Shown: one piece after another, positions 7,336 through 15,977 of the stretch
How positions within the stretch are numbered: the stretch's first letter is position 1
Layout of the letters: the number at the start of each line of letters is the position of its first letter
Source: Candidatus Shapirobacteria bacterium UBA4809
GTDB taxonomy: Bacteria > Patescibacteriota > Microgenomatia > UBA12405
Length of the DNA stretch: 22,563 bases
Direction of reading: 5' to 3'
Assembly: GCA_002402535.1 (NCBI GenBank)
Contig: DHGB01000035.1
Coordinates: 1-22,563, forward strand
Program-made: the position numbers and the translations under genes
Notes under the pieces: model-generated
Seen by the model: the letters and a program-made list of their open reading frames with translations, nothing else
The model's database searches: none
What the model was told of the DNA's origin: nothing

Positions 7336-7346
7336 ATCGTATTATA
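7336..7346 (-). promoter_or_regulatory. promoter of the bpsA-speD operon
   Basis: On the minus strand TATAAT (7346-7341) is separated from the bpsA ATG by only 5 nt (ACGAT). A normal -10 to start spacing would put the first transcribed base at the ATG, a leaderless mRNA. No strong -35 is present. Confidence 0.5.
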
Positions 7347-7390
7347 AACCGTCCCATTAGAATAATTATTTGAATAAGTCATGATACATA

Positions 7391-7465
7391 TTCGACAGTG
7401 GTCTGGTTCATATTTCTGAAATTTCCTGGGAAAAAGTTAATGATGTCACGGACATGTTTATTTTT
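7391..7465 (+). pseudogene. fragment of an S1 RNA-binding domain
   Basis: An isolated plus-strand frame reads DSGLVHISEISWEKVNDV followed by TDMF and a stop. GLVHISE[IL]SW is the classic core of the S1 RNA-binding domain, as in ribosomal protein S1 repeats. Stops lie at 7382-7384 and 7466-7468, so only about 25 residues survive, without start codon or the rest of the domain. It appears to be a relic of an S1-domain gene broken by rearrangement in a region that also holds transposase debris. Confidence 0.7.
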
Positions 7466-7474
7466 TAAAAATAA

Positions 7475-7636
7475 CTAAAACAGAATAACTTTGGCGGAGT
7501 TTGTGGGTCTGGAACCTTTGTGTCACTACAACTTTATTTAGTTAAAAATAGACAAACGGGAGACTATAAAAAAGGTATTGAAAATATAATACTGCATAAG
7601 GCCATAAACATATTGCACTCTTTGGGATCACCGTAG
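7475..7636 (+). pseudogene. start-less open frame with protein-like composition
   Basis: This frame, bounded by TAA at 7472 and TAG at 7634, has 53 sense codons and no ATG, GTG or TTG near its beginning. Its middle reads GSGTFVSLQLYLVKNRQTGD, then an amphipathic helix ending HKAINILHSLGSP. The composition looks like genuine protein rather than random translation, but I do not recognise the family. It lies between the S1 fragment and the transposase remnant, so a gene fragment is the simplest reading. Together with the S1 scrap it accounts for most of the 303-nt gap between bpsA and the transposase. Confidence 0.35.
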
Positions 7637-7638
7637 TT

Positions 7639-8106
7639 ATGGCTTTTAACCATCCAATCCACAGTCTGTGCAAAGGAATCAGGGGATTTGTCTTGGTCTC
7701 TCGTCAAGGGTTAAGATACCGGGATATGATTACTAAAATTGCCCTACACAAGGCTAAGATACTTACTTTTTGGGATAAGCATGGTTTGGTAGCTACTTTA
7801 GATGCTTTTAAAATCAAAAGAAAAAGAAGTTGGTCTCCGGAAGTAATCGAAGAAATTAAAAGACTTCACTTAACCCATTACCATACTTATCCCAGAACCC
7901 CAAAGATGAATGCTCATTGTGAAAGATTTAATCGAACTGTTCAAGACGAATTTGTTGATTACCACTTAGATGAAATGATTGAACCTGACGTATTTAATCA
8001 AAAATTAAACCTAATAGAAAAAGTGGTTTAACAAATGGGGTACTTGACAAACAGACCTAGAAAATGCCTCGATTATGAGACCCCTATCGAAGCATTCAAA
8101 AGAGAG

Positions 8107-8112
<6 letters not shown>
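7639..8112 (+). pseudogene. IS481-type transposase remnant, internally deleted and interrupted
   Basis: The first frame (7639-8031) keeps the N-terminal helix-turn-helix region (ALHKAKILTFWDKHGLVAT), jumps over the rest of the recognition helix to KRKRSWSPEVIEEIKRLHLT, then jumps again to TPKMNAHCERFNRTVQDEF. The last piece is the final part of the rve/DDE core with its catalytic Glu, so both catalytic Asp regions are missing. A TAA at 8029 follows, then the C-terminal block continues as TNRPRKCLDYETPIEAF up to about 8112. The expected WFNTNRP block is split by extra bases that include GGGGTACTTGAC; removing 14 nt restores the block itself, with a further 1-nt shift needed upstream. The element is dead. 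Intact members of the family have about 300 residues or more. Confidence 0.8.
8031..8050 (-). repeat. left copy of a 19-nt inverted repeat flanking the sugar cassette
   Basis: ACAAATGGGGTACTTGACAA at 8031-8050 is the reverse complement of 15505-15523 apart from one extra T. The copies face each other across 7.45 kb. This copy lies within the transposase remnant and splits its WFNTNRP block. It may be an insertion-sequence end or excision footprint. Confidence 0.5.
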
Positions 8113-9580
<1,468 letters not shown>

Positions 9581-9621
9581 TCATCCTGATAAATAATTAT
9601 GACCGATTTTAGCACAATTAA

Positions 9622-10131
9622 TTAGAATTGGTATAAGTCCGATTTGGATTGACGTAGGATACCTGACATTAGCTCATTAATAGCTTTTTGATGATTCTGA
9701 TATTGATTAGGAAATATCAAATGACTTTCAAGTTCTTCGGCTTTAACCCACTTATGAGTTCGAAATTCTTCTTTTGAAAAAACTAACTTACCTTTATCTC
9801 CAATAAATCTTAATATTACCTGATCATATGACTGTCCCCTGTATTTGCCTCCGTTAACCCTGAGCGCCGTGTCTGTTGGATAATCATATTCAATTTTAAA
9901 ACTACTGATTCCAATAATTTCAAAATCAGATTTTGTAGTACCAATCTCTTCATTCAATTCTCGGAATAGATTCTGTTCAAGCATTTCACCTTCCTCTCGT
10001 CCTCCACCTAAAAAATTCCACTCATTTTCTTTATATCCATTTTTTTGAACAAGAAGAAAATTGTTACCTTTATCAACCACAATGGCATTAACACCTAGAC
10101 GGTAAGGCTTGTTTTGAATATTATCATTCAT
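9622..10131 (-). CDS. Nudix hydrolase
   Basis: A 169-residue single-domain Nudix protein with an intact box: GGGREEGE at 42-49, then REL at 57-59 and EEIG at 61-64. The strand before it (NFLLVQKNGYKENEWNFLGGG) is typical of nucleotide- or nucleotide-sugar-directed members. It sits between the nucleotidyltransferase and the aminotransferase of the sugar cassette, so cleavage of a nucleoside-diphosphate sugar, or control of its level, is plausible (inference). The start codon lies 2 nt after the nucleotidyltransferase stop, consistent with one transcript. Nothing in the sequence identifies the substrate. Confidence 0.87.
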   Translation of the reverse strand: MNDNIQNKPYRLGVNAIVVDKGNNFLLVQKNGYKENEWNFLGGGREEGEMLEQNLFRELNEEIGTTKSDFEIIGISSFKIEYDYPTDTALRVNGGKYRGQSYDQVILRFIGDKGKLVFSKEEFRTHKWVKAEELESHLIFPNQYQNHQKAINELMSGILRQSKSDLYQF

Positions 10132-10133
10132 AT

Positions 10134-10979
10134 TTATATGTAAATATCAGGAAGTTTTGATTTCTCCTTTAGAAATCTTACCATACTCCTATATTTATTT
10201 CCTGTAGGATCTATCCTGTTCATTTTTTCTTTTGCTTTTGTAAAAATACTATCTTGAAACTGTCTATCACCTCCATGACAAACAGCTCCATAACTCCAAT
10301 GTCTTGCTGAAATTTTCATCCTTTCCTCATGAAAGCTTTTATAATCTCTGAACTTATCTACAAAATATAATTTATTATTAGATTCTTTTATAGACTTCGA
10401 CACCTTAAGCATCTCAGTAGTTGATTCACATAAAGCAATCCAAATATTATTGAAATTTGGTGAAACAAAATAGTTAAGAAAATAGGAATCAAAGCTTGGG
10501 TCAGTACTTAAATATGCAATAAATACCAACGCAGTTATCTGTGAGGCGGTAAATCCATCCTTCTTAATCATTCCACCTAAGAATCCAGCAAGAGGTGCTA
10601 TAAATTTTCCGGCATGAGACAAAGCTTCTTCTTTGAGAATGTGGTTACTATATAAAAAAATGTGAGGATTGATAATCTTTCCAGAAAAATAACTTCCATA
10701 CAGCCGACTTTCTCCATCATCTTGGAGAATCTTCATATTTATTCCTGTAAAGTGGATGGGAATACTTTTAAAAGAATCAACAATTTTAGTATCTTTTTCG
10801 AAATAATCATTAATGGCGATTAGATCCAAGTCGCTTCCTACTTCGTTTCGATTGATAACAAAACTTCCGAATGCTAGCCATAGACCTTGTTTGTAATTAT
10901 CAAATTTTAGTTTTTCCGATATATGTTTAATCGTTTCTTTTATAAAAGCTAAATTTTCTTGGGATATTACTTTCTCCAT
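10134..10979 (-). CDS. MNT-type nucleotidyltransferase domain protein
   Basis: The N-terminal region carries the small nucleotidyltransferase signature: LAFGSF at 35-40 (Gly38-Ser39), then VGSDLDLIAI at 47-56 with Asp50 and Asp52 as metal ligands. This pattern occurs in kanamycin nucleotidyltransferase-like and MNT proteins, which transfer NMP to a hydroxyl of a small molecule or protein. The remaining 220 residues are alpha-helical-looking and not recognised. It is not of the Rossmann type that makes ordinary NDP-sugars. It lies 1 nt after the aldolase gene in a tight operon with an APH-like kinase and a GNAT. Role in the pathway unknown; a nucleotidylation step on a sugar or aminosugar product is possible. 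Confidence 0.68.
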   Translation of the reverse strand: MEKVISQENLAFIKETIKHISEKLKFDNYKQGLWLAFGSFVINRNEVGSDLDLIAINDYFEKDTKIVDSFKSIPIHFTGINMKILQDDGESRLYGSYFSGKIINPHIFLYSNHILKEEALSHAGKFIAPLAGFLGGMIKKDGFTASQITALVFIAYLSTDPSFDSYFLNYFVSPNFNNIWIALCESTTEMLKVSKSIKESNNKLYFVDKFRDYKSFHEERMKISARHWSYGAVCHGGDRQFQDSIFTKAKEKMNRIDPTGNKYRSMVRFLKEKSKLPDIYI

Positions 10980-10980
10980 A

Positions 10981-11670
10981 TTAGTACCCCATATCTTTAA
11001 GAAATATTTTTATTCCTTCTTTAGTGTATTCGTGGCTTAATGAGGACTCCAGAATCTTTTTAGGTACGGTTATCACATCAACTCCGGCTGATATTGAATT
11101 CTGGAAATCTTTTGTTGTTCTAATAGAAGAAGCCATAACTTTAACTGACTTACCTAAAGAATCGACAGACATGGCAGTTAAGGTGTCTAGTAGTAAATTT
11201 TTACCAGCAATTCGGTCTTCGTCTTTTACATTATTAAATTGCTTAATATTATCAACATATCTACCTACCAGTGGACATACATAAGTAGTTCCGACAATTG
11301 CCGCCAAAAATGCTTGACAGGGGTTGAAAATAAGATGGGTATTAAACTTAATGCCTTTCTTTGAATATTTGGATACTATCTTTAAATTATCAAAGTCGGC
11401 AGGAATTTTAATCACCACTTTTTCTGAATCAAACCATTTTTGATTAATTGTTTCCAATAAGCAGTTTTCTGTTTCTTTTGGGGTTGGTCCTAAGGCTTCA
11501 ATATGTAATTCAAGATTTGGAAATTCAGTACGAAACGAAGAAATGAAAGCGTTGTAATCGATGTTTTTTCTTTTAAAGAAAGTTGGTGTTGTCGTTACAC
11601 CCGATACTAACCAGGAGAATTCTCTGATTTCGTCAATAATAACTGAATCAAGAAAAAGTTTAGTTTTCAT
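10981..11670 (-). CDS. transaldolase/fructose-6-phosphate-aldolase-like protein (TalC/FSA family)
   Basis: A 229-residue TIM-barrel class I aldolase. Family landmarks are FLDS (Asp8), GVTTTPTF at 24-31 (consensus GVTTNPSL), VVIKIPAD with the Schiff-base lysine Lys88, and the later FNPCQAFLAAIVGTTYVCPLVG segment. The length is that of the short TalC/FSA group. These enzymes make or break C-C bonds of sugar phosphates through a lysine-bound dihydroxyacetone unit. Its place in the cassette suggests it builds an unusual sugar skeleton rather than serving the pentose phosphate pathway (inference). The start overlaps the kinase stop by 11 nt and the next gene begins 1 nt after its stop. Confidence 0.82.
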   Translation of the reverse strand: MKTKLFLDSVIIDEIREFSWLVSGVTTTPTFFKRKNIDYNAFISSFRTEFPNLELHIEALGPTPKETENCLLETINQKWFDSEKVVIKIPADFDNLKIVSKYSKKGIKFNTHLIFNPCQAFLAAIVGTTYVCPLVGRYVDNIKQFNNVKDEDRIAGKNLLLDTLTAMSVDSLGKSVKVMASSIRTTKDFQNSISAGVDVITVPKKILESSLSHEYTKEGIKIFLKDMGY

Positions 11671-12619
11671 AATTTTTTATTGTGTTAAGAAGGTAAACGC
11701 CATAACAAAAAGCACACCATTGTTGATTGGGATTATTTGCAAGATGTGGTAGCAAACTGAGCCAAATCGTGACGTGTATAAATAGGATAAGTTCTGGATC
11801 TTCCTTAAATTCTTGAAATATTCTCTTTTCATAGTTTCTTAATCTATTATCGACGATTGAAAAATAATGCGTATTAATATCTTTAGTGTCCCTTTTATAA
11901 CTAAACTTACCTACATTAAGAGAATCAAAGTTCCTAATAATGCTATAGTAAATTTTTGCAATATCATATCGAATATCTCCAAAGAACTGAGTATTCCCAA
12001 AACACCCTCTTGGATCTATTAAGTAAAGTTTTCCCTTGTCATCAATTAGAGTATTACTCATGGTAAGATCGCCATGAATGAATGAGTATCTCGTATCTTT
12101 TAATGGTGTTTCCAAATCTTTATATAATTTTTCAAAAAGTTCTATCGGACTCGTATATCTATTCCCGTTAATAACCAGATTGTTAACATTTATATTTAAC
12201 TTATCGATGAAATCCACTAAAGCATTTATTGGCTTGGTGTAATACATCATATAAATATCGTTTGGGTCCGAAACTATGGTATTTTCTGCATGAAGTCTTT
12301 TTACCAGAAGTATTAATCTATTAAAAGCATCCGGAAAGTCATTTTTGTGTTCTATTGCCCACTGATATAGATTAGTTCCGTTTATGGCTTCCATTTCATA
12401 ATATTTAAGATCTCGACCATCCGAACATTTCATGTTGACATCATAACTGTAGATGAAAGGAATGTCGTTTGGAATTCTCTTTGATGCTTCCTTAAACCAA
12501 TTCGTTTCTTTAAAGAATCTGTCTTCAGGTACTCCTTTTATAACTCTATTATCTTTAAATAGAATCTGATTATAAAATCTTGAAACAATTTTTTGATTTT
12601 TGGATTTGCTATTAGTCAT
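11660..12619 (-). CDS. APH/choline-kinase-like phosphotransferase
   Basis: A protein-kinase-fold small-molecule kinase. The catalytic loop FIHGDLTMSNTLI (His182 to Asn189) and the metal-binding IDPRG (201-205) match the aminoglycoside phosphotransferase / choline kinase group, and the N-lobe has the VIKG and ETNWF elements. Such kinases in capsule and glycoconjugate loci phosphorylate sugars or alcohols. I start at ATG 12619, which overlaps the upstream stop by 8 nt; an in-frame ATG at 12658 would overlap by 47 nt. The length of about 319 residues is usual. It is placed between an NDP-kinase-like gene and an aldolase gene, so phosphorylation of a sugar intermediate is the likely role (inference). 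Confidence 0.84.
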   Translation of the reverse strand: MTNSKSKNQKIVSRFYNQILFKDNRVIKGVPEDRFFKETNWFKEASKRIPNDIPFIYSYDVNMKCSDGRDLKYYEMEAINGTNLYQWAIEHKNDFPDAFNRLILLVKRLHAENTIVSDPNDIYMMYYTKPINALVDFIDKLNINVNNLVINGNRYTSPIELFEKLYKDLETPLKDTRYSFIHGDLTMSNTLIDDKGKLYLIDPRGCFGNTQFFGDIRYDIAKIYYSIIRNFDSLNVGKFSYKRDTKDINTHYFSIVDNRLRNYEKRIFQEFKEDPELILFIHVTIWLSLLPHLANNPNQQWCAFCYGVYLLNTIKNYEN

Positions 12620-13172
12620 TTTCTTGCTTTGAACATTTAGCACAATTGATATGGTCAAACAGGATATTTTTATTTTGATTGAGATCGTTCAACTCTGGCA
12701 CATGAACTCGATTGTATACATCCCAATTTCCTACTTTGACTACATCCTGCCTCAGCAACCTCTTTATTTTTTTTAATTCATCAATGGAATTCTCGCCGTA
12801 TATTAAATAAGTAAACACACAGTTTGTCAAATATTCCTCCATTAGAATCCGAAGTTCTCCGAATCTATCACTTTGAGCTACAACATCTGTACTAAAGATA
12901 TGGGGATACAATCGGTGAACTTGGTCTCTTGTTAGAACGGTGCATGAAGTTGCGATAACATCAAGATTAAAAGATGATAAATATTCTTCTGTTTTATCCT
13001 GAATCGATGTTCTGCCTACAGCAGAAAAACATCCTGGTTTTAACATTAATATACCTAGCTGACCTTTATCACTTTCACCGGGCAACAATACTTTCAGTTG
13101 TGAGTCAGAAAGATTATGAGGCCTTATGCCGATATTTTTTATTAGTCTTTCTTTAGGTACCTCTGCAGTCAT
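12612..13172 (-). CDS. nucleoside-diphosphate-kinase-like protein
   Basis: A divergent NDPK-like protein. Numbered from ATG 13172, residues of about 39-160 follow the fold: GILMLKPGCF with Lys45, the LTRDQVHRLYPHIF helix, TYLIYGENSIDELKKIKRLL, and NRVHVPE with His157 aligning with the phospho-accepting histidine of NDPK (normally N-x-x-H-G-S-D). The GSD after the histidine is replaced by VPE, and an N-terminal extension and a C-terminal CAKC are unusual. NDPK moves gamma-phosphate between nucleotides, so it could recharge nucleotides for sugar activation. Activity is uncertain because of the changes around the histidine. I prefer ATG 13172 (2 nt after the GT4 stop) over TTG 13178. Confidence 0.66.
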   Translation of the reverse strand: MTAEVPKERLIKNIGIRPHNLSDSQLKVLLPGESDKGQLGILMLKPGCFSAVGRTSIQDKTEEYLSSFNLDVIATSCTVLTRDQVHRLYPHIFSTDVVAQSDRFGELRILMEEYLTNCVFTYLIYGENSIDELKKIKRLLRQDVVKVGNWDVYNRVHVPELNDLNQNKNILFDHINCAKCSKQEND

Positions 13173-13174
13173 AA

Positions 13175-14758
13175 TCAATTGAATGCTTTAATTGTTTTCT
13201 TAATCGTTTTGACATCAAGATCATTTTTTATAAAAGATCTCAATTTCTTAAGCACTTTTTTGTCATCATCGTCTACTAACAGAATAGCTTTATTGAGTTG
13301 CATCCAGGTTGTTGATTTCTTCTGTTTACTTAAACCAAGAACTGAAGTGTCATCTTTGATCTTAAATGAGTAAGAAATTATATTGTGGTTGGTTTCATCA
13401 AAAACTTGGTGACTTGGAATTACAACCTGATACTCGCTGATTTCTCTTGTTTTTTTAATGGCAGCCTGTAACCAGGATTCGTTTATTCTTTTCGTGGTTT
13501 TTGGAACAGATAGTTTCTTTCTACTATTTTCTAATAATATCTCTACTTCGTTCTTAGACAATCTATAAGCTATGCAGTAAGAAGCCTGTTTTATATTTAG
13601 AAATGATTTATACAAGTTCAAATGATCGTTAGCTTGTTTTTGTAAGTTGTATTTAAATTTTAATGACCATAAGGCATTTTTTATTAACTTTTTACAAGTA
13701 GTTGAGTCAGTAAGTACTTCGGTAATTGCATCATTTAATGATTTACAGTCTCCATATTTGCATAAAATACCGTCAAAGTGATTTGTTATCAAGCCGTTAA
13801 TACCAACTACATCCGATCCAATGACAGGGCATTCACAAGCCATGGCTTCTAAAAAAACAGTACCATAACCCTCAGCCTCTGAACACAATACAGTAATATC
13901 AGCAATATTGTAAAGTATTGGCATGTCTTCGTCTGTAAACCATCCGTGTTCAACAAATTCTATATCTCCTTTTAATTTCTTAAATGACTGATATATCAAT
14001 TCCTCATCCTGGTTTTGAGGTAAACCAGTAACAATTATCTTAATCTTGCTATTCGGAATAGATAGTTTAGATAGCGCCTCTGACACGAAGTAAAGACCTT
14101 TCCTTTTCCTCAGCATGCATGGAATTAGTATTACAAATTCTTTTTTGGATATGTTGAGACGTTTCCGCATACTATCCAAAGTTTTCTGATTGTTGTTCTT
14201 TTTGAAAATAGTTCTATCAATTCCCGGATATATCAGACGAATTGCATTCTCCTTTATCCCTGACTGTAAAAGGCTATCTCTATAAGCTATTCCCGGAGCT
14301 ACGAATGTGACAAGTTTGCTTCTATTTACATAATCAAATGTAGACCAAGTACTGTTCTTAATAATGCTTTCTTCTCGATACATTGGTGTTTTAGTATGTG
14401 TAACAATGTGAGGAATTCCATAATTTAAATTTGCAATTTGCCCTATTAGTGATTCCTCAATATAGACTGTATGAAGAATGTCTGGTGATTCGTCTCTTAT
14501 TTGCTGCATCAAAACATCAACTCCCTGTATAAATCCGCCTTTATCGTAATATAAATCTTCAAATACTTTAAATCGTTTTATCGTCAAATAATTATTTATT
14601 TTATCAACTGAATCCTCAGAGCCACTAGTAATTAAGACAATTTTGATTTTAAGTTTTATAAGTTGAGTAATGAGGTTTTTTGTATAACTGGCACCACCAC
14701 CAGTTATTGGTGGATACTCCATATGAAAATAAAGCACTTTAGGACTAATTGTTTTCAT
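13175..14758 (-). CDS. GT4 glycosyltransferase with degenerate Nudix-like C-terminal domain
   Basis: Residues 1 to about 390 are a GT-B glycosyltransferase of family 4: PPITGGGASYTKNL near the start, IYPGID linker at 176-181, a KRKGL hinge at 218-222, and the EX7E nucleotide-sugar motif EGYGTVFLE with Glu296 and Glu304, followed by CPVIGSDVVG. It transfers a sugar from an NDP-sugar. Residues of about 393-497 form an extra domain that reads like a Nudix fold (YCIAYRLSKNEVEILLE, VPKTTKRINESWLQAA). Its box is lost: KKTREIS stands where REUxEE would be, so it is probably a binding domain. The stop lies 2 nt before the NDPK-like gene. The protein is 527 residues against about 380 for simple GT4 members. 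Confidence 0.85.
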   Translation of the reverse strand: MKTISPKVLYFHMEYPPITGGGASYTKNLITQLIKLKIKIVLITSGSEDSVDKINNYLTIKRFKVFEDLYYDKGGFIQGVDVLMQQIRDESPDILHTVYIEESLIGQIANLNYGIPHIVTHTKTPMYREESIIKNSTWSTFDYVNRSKLVTFVAPGIAYRDSLLQSGIKENAIRLIYPGIDRTIFKKNNNQKTLDSMRKRLNISKKEFVILIPCMLRKRKGLYFVSEALSKLSIPNSKIKIIVTGLPQNQDEELIYQSFKKLKGDIEFVEHGWFTDEDMPILYNIADITVLCSEAEGYGTVFLEAMACECPVIGSDVVGINGLITNHFDGILCKYGDCKSLNDAITEVLTDSTTCKKLIKNALWSLKFKYNLQKQANDHLNLYKSFLNIKQASYCIAYRLSKNEVEILLENSRKKLSVPKTTKRINESWLQAAIKKTREISEYQVVIPSHQVFDETNHNIISYSFKIKDDTSVLGLSKQKKSTTWMQLNKAILLVDDDDKKVLKKLRSFIKNDLDVKTIKKTIKAFN

Positions 14759-14762
14759 ACGC

Positions 14763-15377
14763 TTACCTGTTAAACCGGAGCAAATCTACATGCTCCTGAC
14801 CGTTTGAATCAGTAAACTTACCCACGATCTGGAATCCGAATTTTTGAGTCAAATGTATAGCCCTCCCATTGTTGGCAAAGATACCGCCAGACAGCATGAT
14901 TACTCTCAAGCCAAGACTATCTGACGTATCGATTACTTGTTGAAGAGCAACTGCCCCCAAACCCACGTTTTGGTAATCATCAGCAATACATAAGCCACAG
15001 CGACTTACAGTACCTGGAATAAGGTCGACACCATATTGTGTAAATCTCACTCTATCGGCCTCGGGCAAGTCTAAACTAAATTTCATTATGGCAATTATTT
15101 TTGACAAATCATTCTCTATTACAAAATGTAACTTCTTAGGATTACTTATAGATTCACAAAGTCTTACTGCTGTCTTCTCGCCATAATCGTCCAAAACATA
15201 AAAACCCTGAGTTACCTCAGATAAACTTGTATAAAAAGAGACCAAACCTGTCTTATCCATCACCTCTAGAGGTCTTATAAAAGCCTTTCTTCCATCACCA
15301 ATCAATATTTGACTTTTTTTTATAAGACAGTGGTTTTCATTTTCAACAACATCGGTCTTTATTTCTTTTTTAGCCAC
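14763..15377 (-). CDS. GNAT-family acetyltransferase
   Basis: First gene of the minus-strand sugar cassette, with GTG start at 15377 and ending 4 nt before the GT4 start. Motif A reads CGLCIADDYQNVGLGAVALQ, where Gln-Asn-Val-Gly-Leu-Gly forms the acetyl-CoA loop, and motif B is NNGRAIHLTQKFGFQIVGKF. The N-terminal 35 residues are extra. The fold resembles sugar N-acetyltransferases and peptide acetyltransferases of the RimJ type; given the aminotransferase in the operon, acetylation of an amino sugar is the likely task (inference). The early IRPLEVMDKTGLVSFYTSL segment fits the first helices of the domain. No signal peptide or membrane segment is visible. Confidence 0.82.
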   Translation of the reverse strand: MAKKEIKTDVVENENHCLIKKSQILIGDGRKAFIRPLEVMDKTGLVSFYTSLSEVTQGFYVLDDYGEKTAVRLCESISNPKKLHFVIENDLSKIIAIMKFSLDLPEADRVRFTQYGVDLIPGTVSRCGLCIADDYQNVGLGAVALQQVIDTSDSLGLRVIMLSGGIFANNGRAIHLTQKFGFQIVGKFTDSNGQEHVDLLRFNR

Positions 15378-15406
15378 TTTTCTGACTTAAATTAAGTATT
15401 GCGCGT

Positions 15407-15435
15407 ATTTTACCCTTATTATGTCACTTGTGCAA
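15407..15435 (-). promoter_or_regulatory. possible promoter of the sugar cassette
   Basis: On the minus strand TAAAAT (15412-15407) lies 17 nt after TTGCAC (15435-15430), about 29 nt before the GTG of the GNAT gene. The -35 match is poor, so this is tentative. Confidence 0.3.
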
Positions 15436-15504
15436 TATGATGTGCAGGTTGTATATATTTGAGACTCTGGGTATCTTTTGAGTAAATAATTAATGGGAGT
15501 CATA

Positions 15505-15523
15505 TTGTCAAGTACCCCTTTGT
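15505..15523 (+). repeat. right copy of the inverted repeat flanking the sugar cassette
   Basis: TTGTCAAGTACCCC at 15505-15518, extended to 15523, is the inverted partner of 8031-8050 with a one-base indel. It coincides with the truncated 3' end of the small minus-strand gene at 15523-15675, which supports a mobile-element end or rearrangement junction. Confidence 0.5.
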
Positions 15524-15675
15524 CAGACTATTTTGTGAAATTGCTCAATCCAAACAGTAACATGGAAAATATGACGATGGTCAAAACGCAAAAATGCCAT
15601 CTCATCCGGTGCATTTGGATATTTGTGTATACCTTCAAATTGGGTAGTAATTTTAGCCCAGATAGTTTTTTTCAT
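15523..15675 (-). pseudogene. truncated small protein (HRHIFHV family)
   Basis: A 50-codon frame beginning MKKTIWAKITTQFEGIHKYP and continuing NAPDEMAFLRFDHRHIFHV before ending in WIEQFHKIV and a stop inside the repeat copy at 15505-15523. The phrase FDHRHIFHV preceded by PDAP-like residues looks like a conserved small family of unknown function; my impression is that homologues continue past this point, so the last three codons are probably foreign and the gene truncated. It starts 15 nt after the stop of the 15691-15888 gene, so the pair was probably co-transcribed. No function can be assigned. Confidence 0.45.
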
Positions 15676-15690
15676 ATTAATTAGAATTGA

Positions 15691-15888
15691 TTAGCTTTTT
15701 TCAATAACACGAAGTTTTCCACTACGTGCTTTATAATTAGCAACTATCTCTTCCGGAGTGGCAGTTATTGGACGTTTAGTTATCAAAATCCCTATCGGCT
15801 TACCGTTCTGTCCGAAAGTTCGCGCTATCCTATTGAAAGTATGTTTAACTATCGTATCCTCAAATGAATGAAAACTAATGGCGGCCAT
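15691..15888 (-). CDS. small protein of unknown function, 65 residues
   Basis: Reads MAAISFHSFEDTIVKHTFNR at the start, then ARTFGQNGKPIGILITKRPI, and ends KLRVIEKS. There are no membrane segments or known motifs; the predicted strands and helices suggest a small folded domain. A TATAAA box (15904-15899) lies 10 nt before the ATG, matching the spacing seen at other genes here, so it is likely expressed. It is divergent from the tetR gene and upstream of the truncated HRHIFHV-type gene, which suggests a functional pair now damaged. I do not recognise the family. Confidence 0.55.
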   Translation of the reverse strand: MAAISFHSFEDTIVKHTFNRIARTFGQNGKPIGILITKRPITATPEEIVANYKARSGKLRVIEKS

Positions 15889-15941
15889 AAAAACGAGATT
15901 TATACTTCACAATAAACAACTGACGATTAAAACTTAAATAT

Positions 15942-15970
15942 TTGACATGCATTTGCCATTCTGATAACCT
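15942..15970 (+). promoter_or_regulatory. promoter of the TetR-led operon
   Basis: A perfect TTGACA at 15942-15947 is followed after 17 nt by TAACCT at 15965-15970 (matching the T, A and final T of a -10 box). The expected start site, about 15977, is next to the operator palindrome. Confidence 0.55.
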
Positions 15971-15977
15971 AACGATA

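Noticed and set aside
10980..10995. Third copy of the GTACCCC-type repeat
   Set aside because: Only about ten bases match and they encode the conserved C-terminus of the aldolase, so the match is probably chance.
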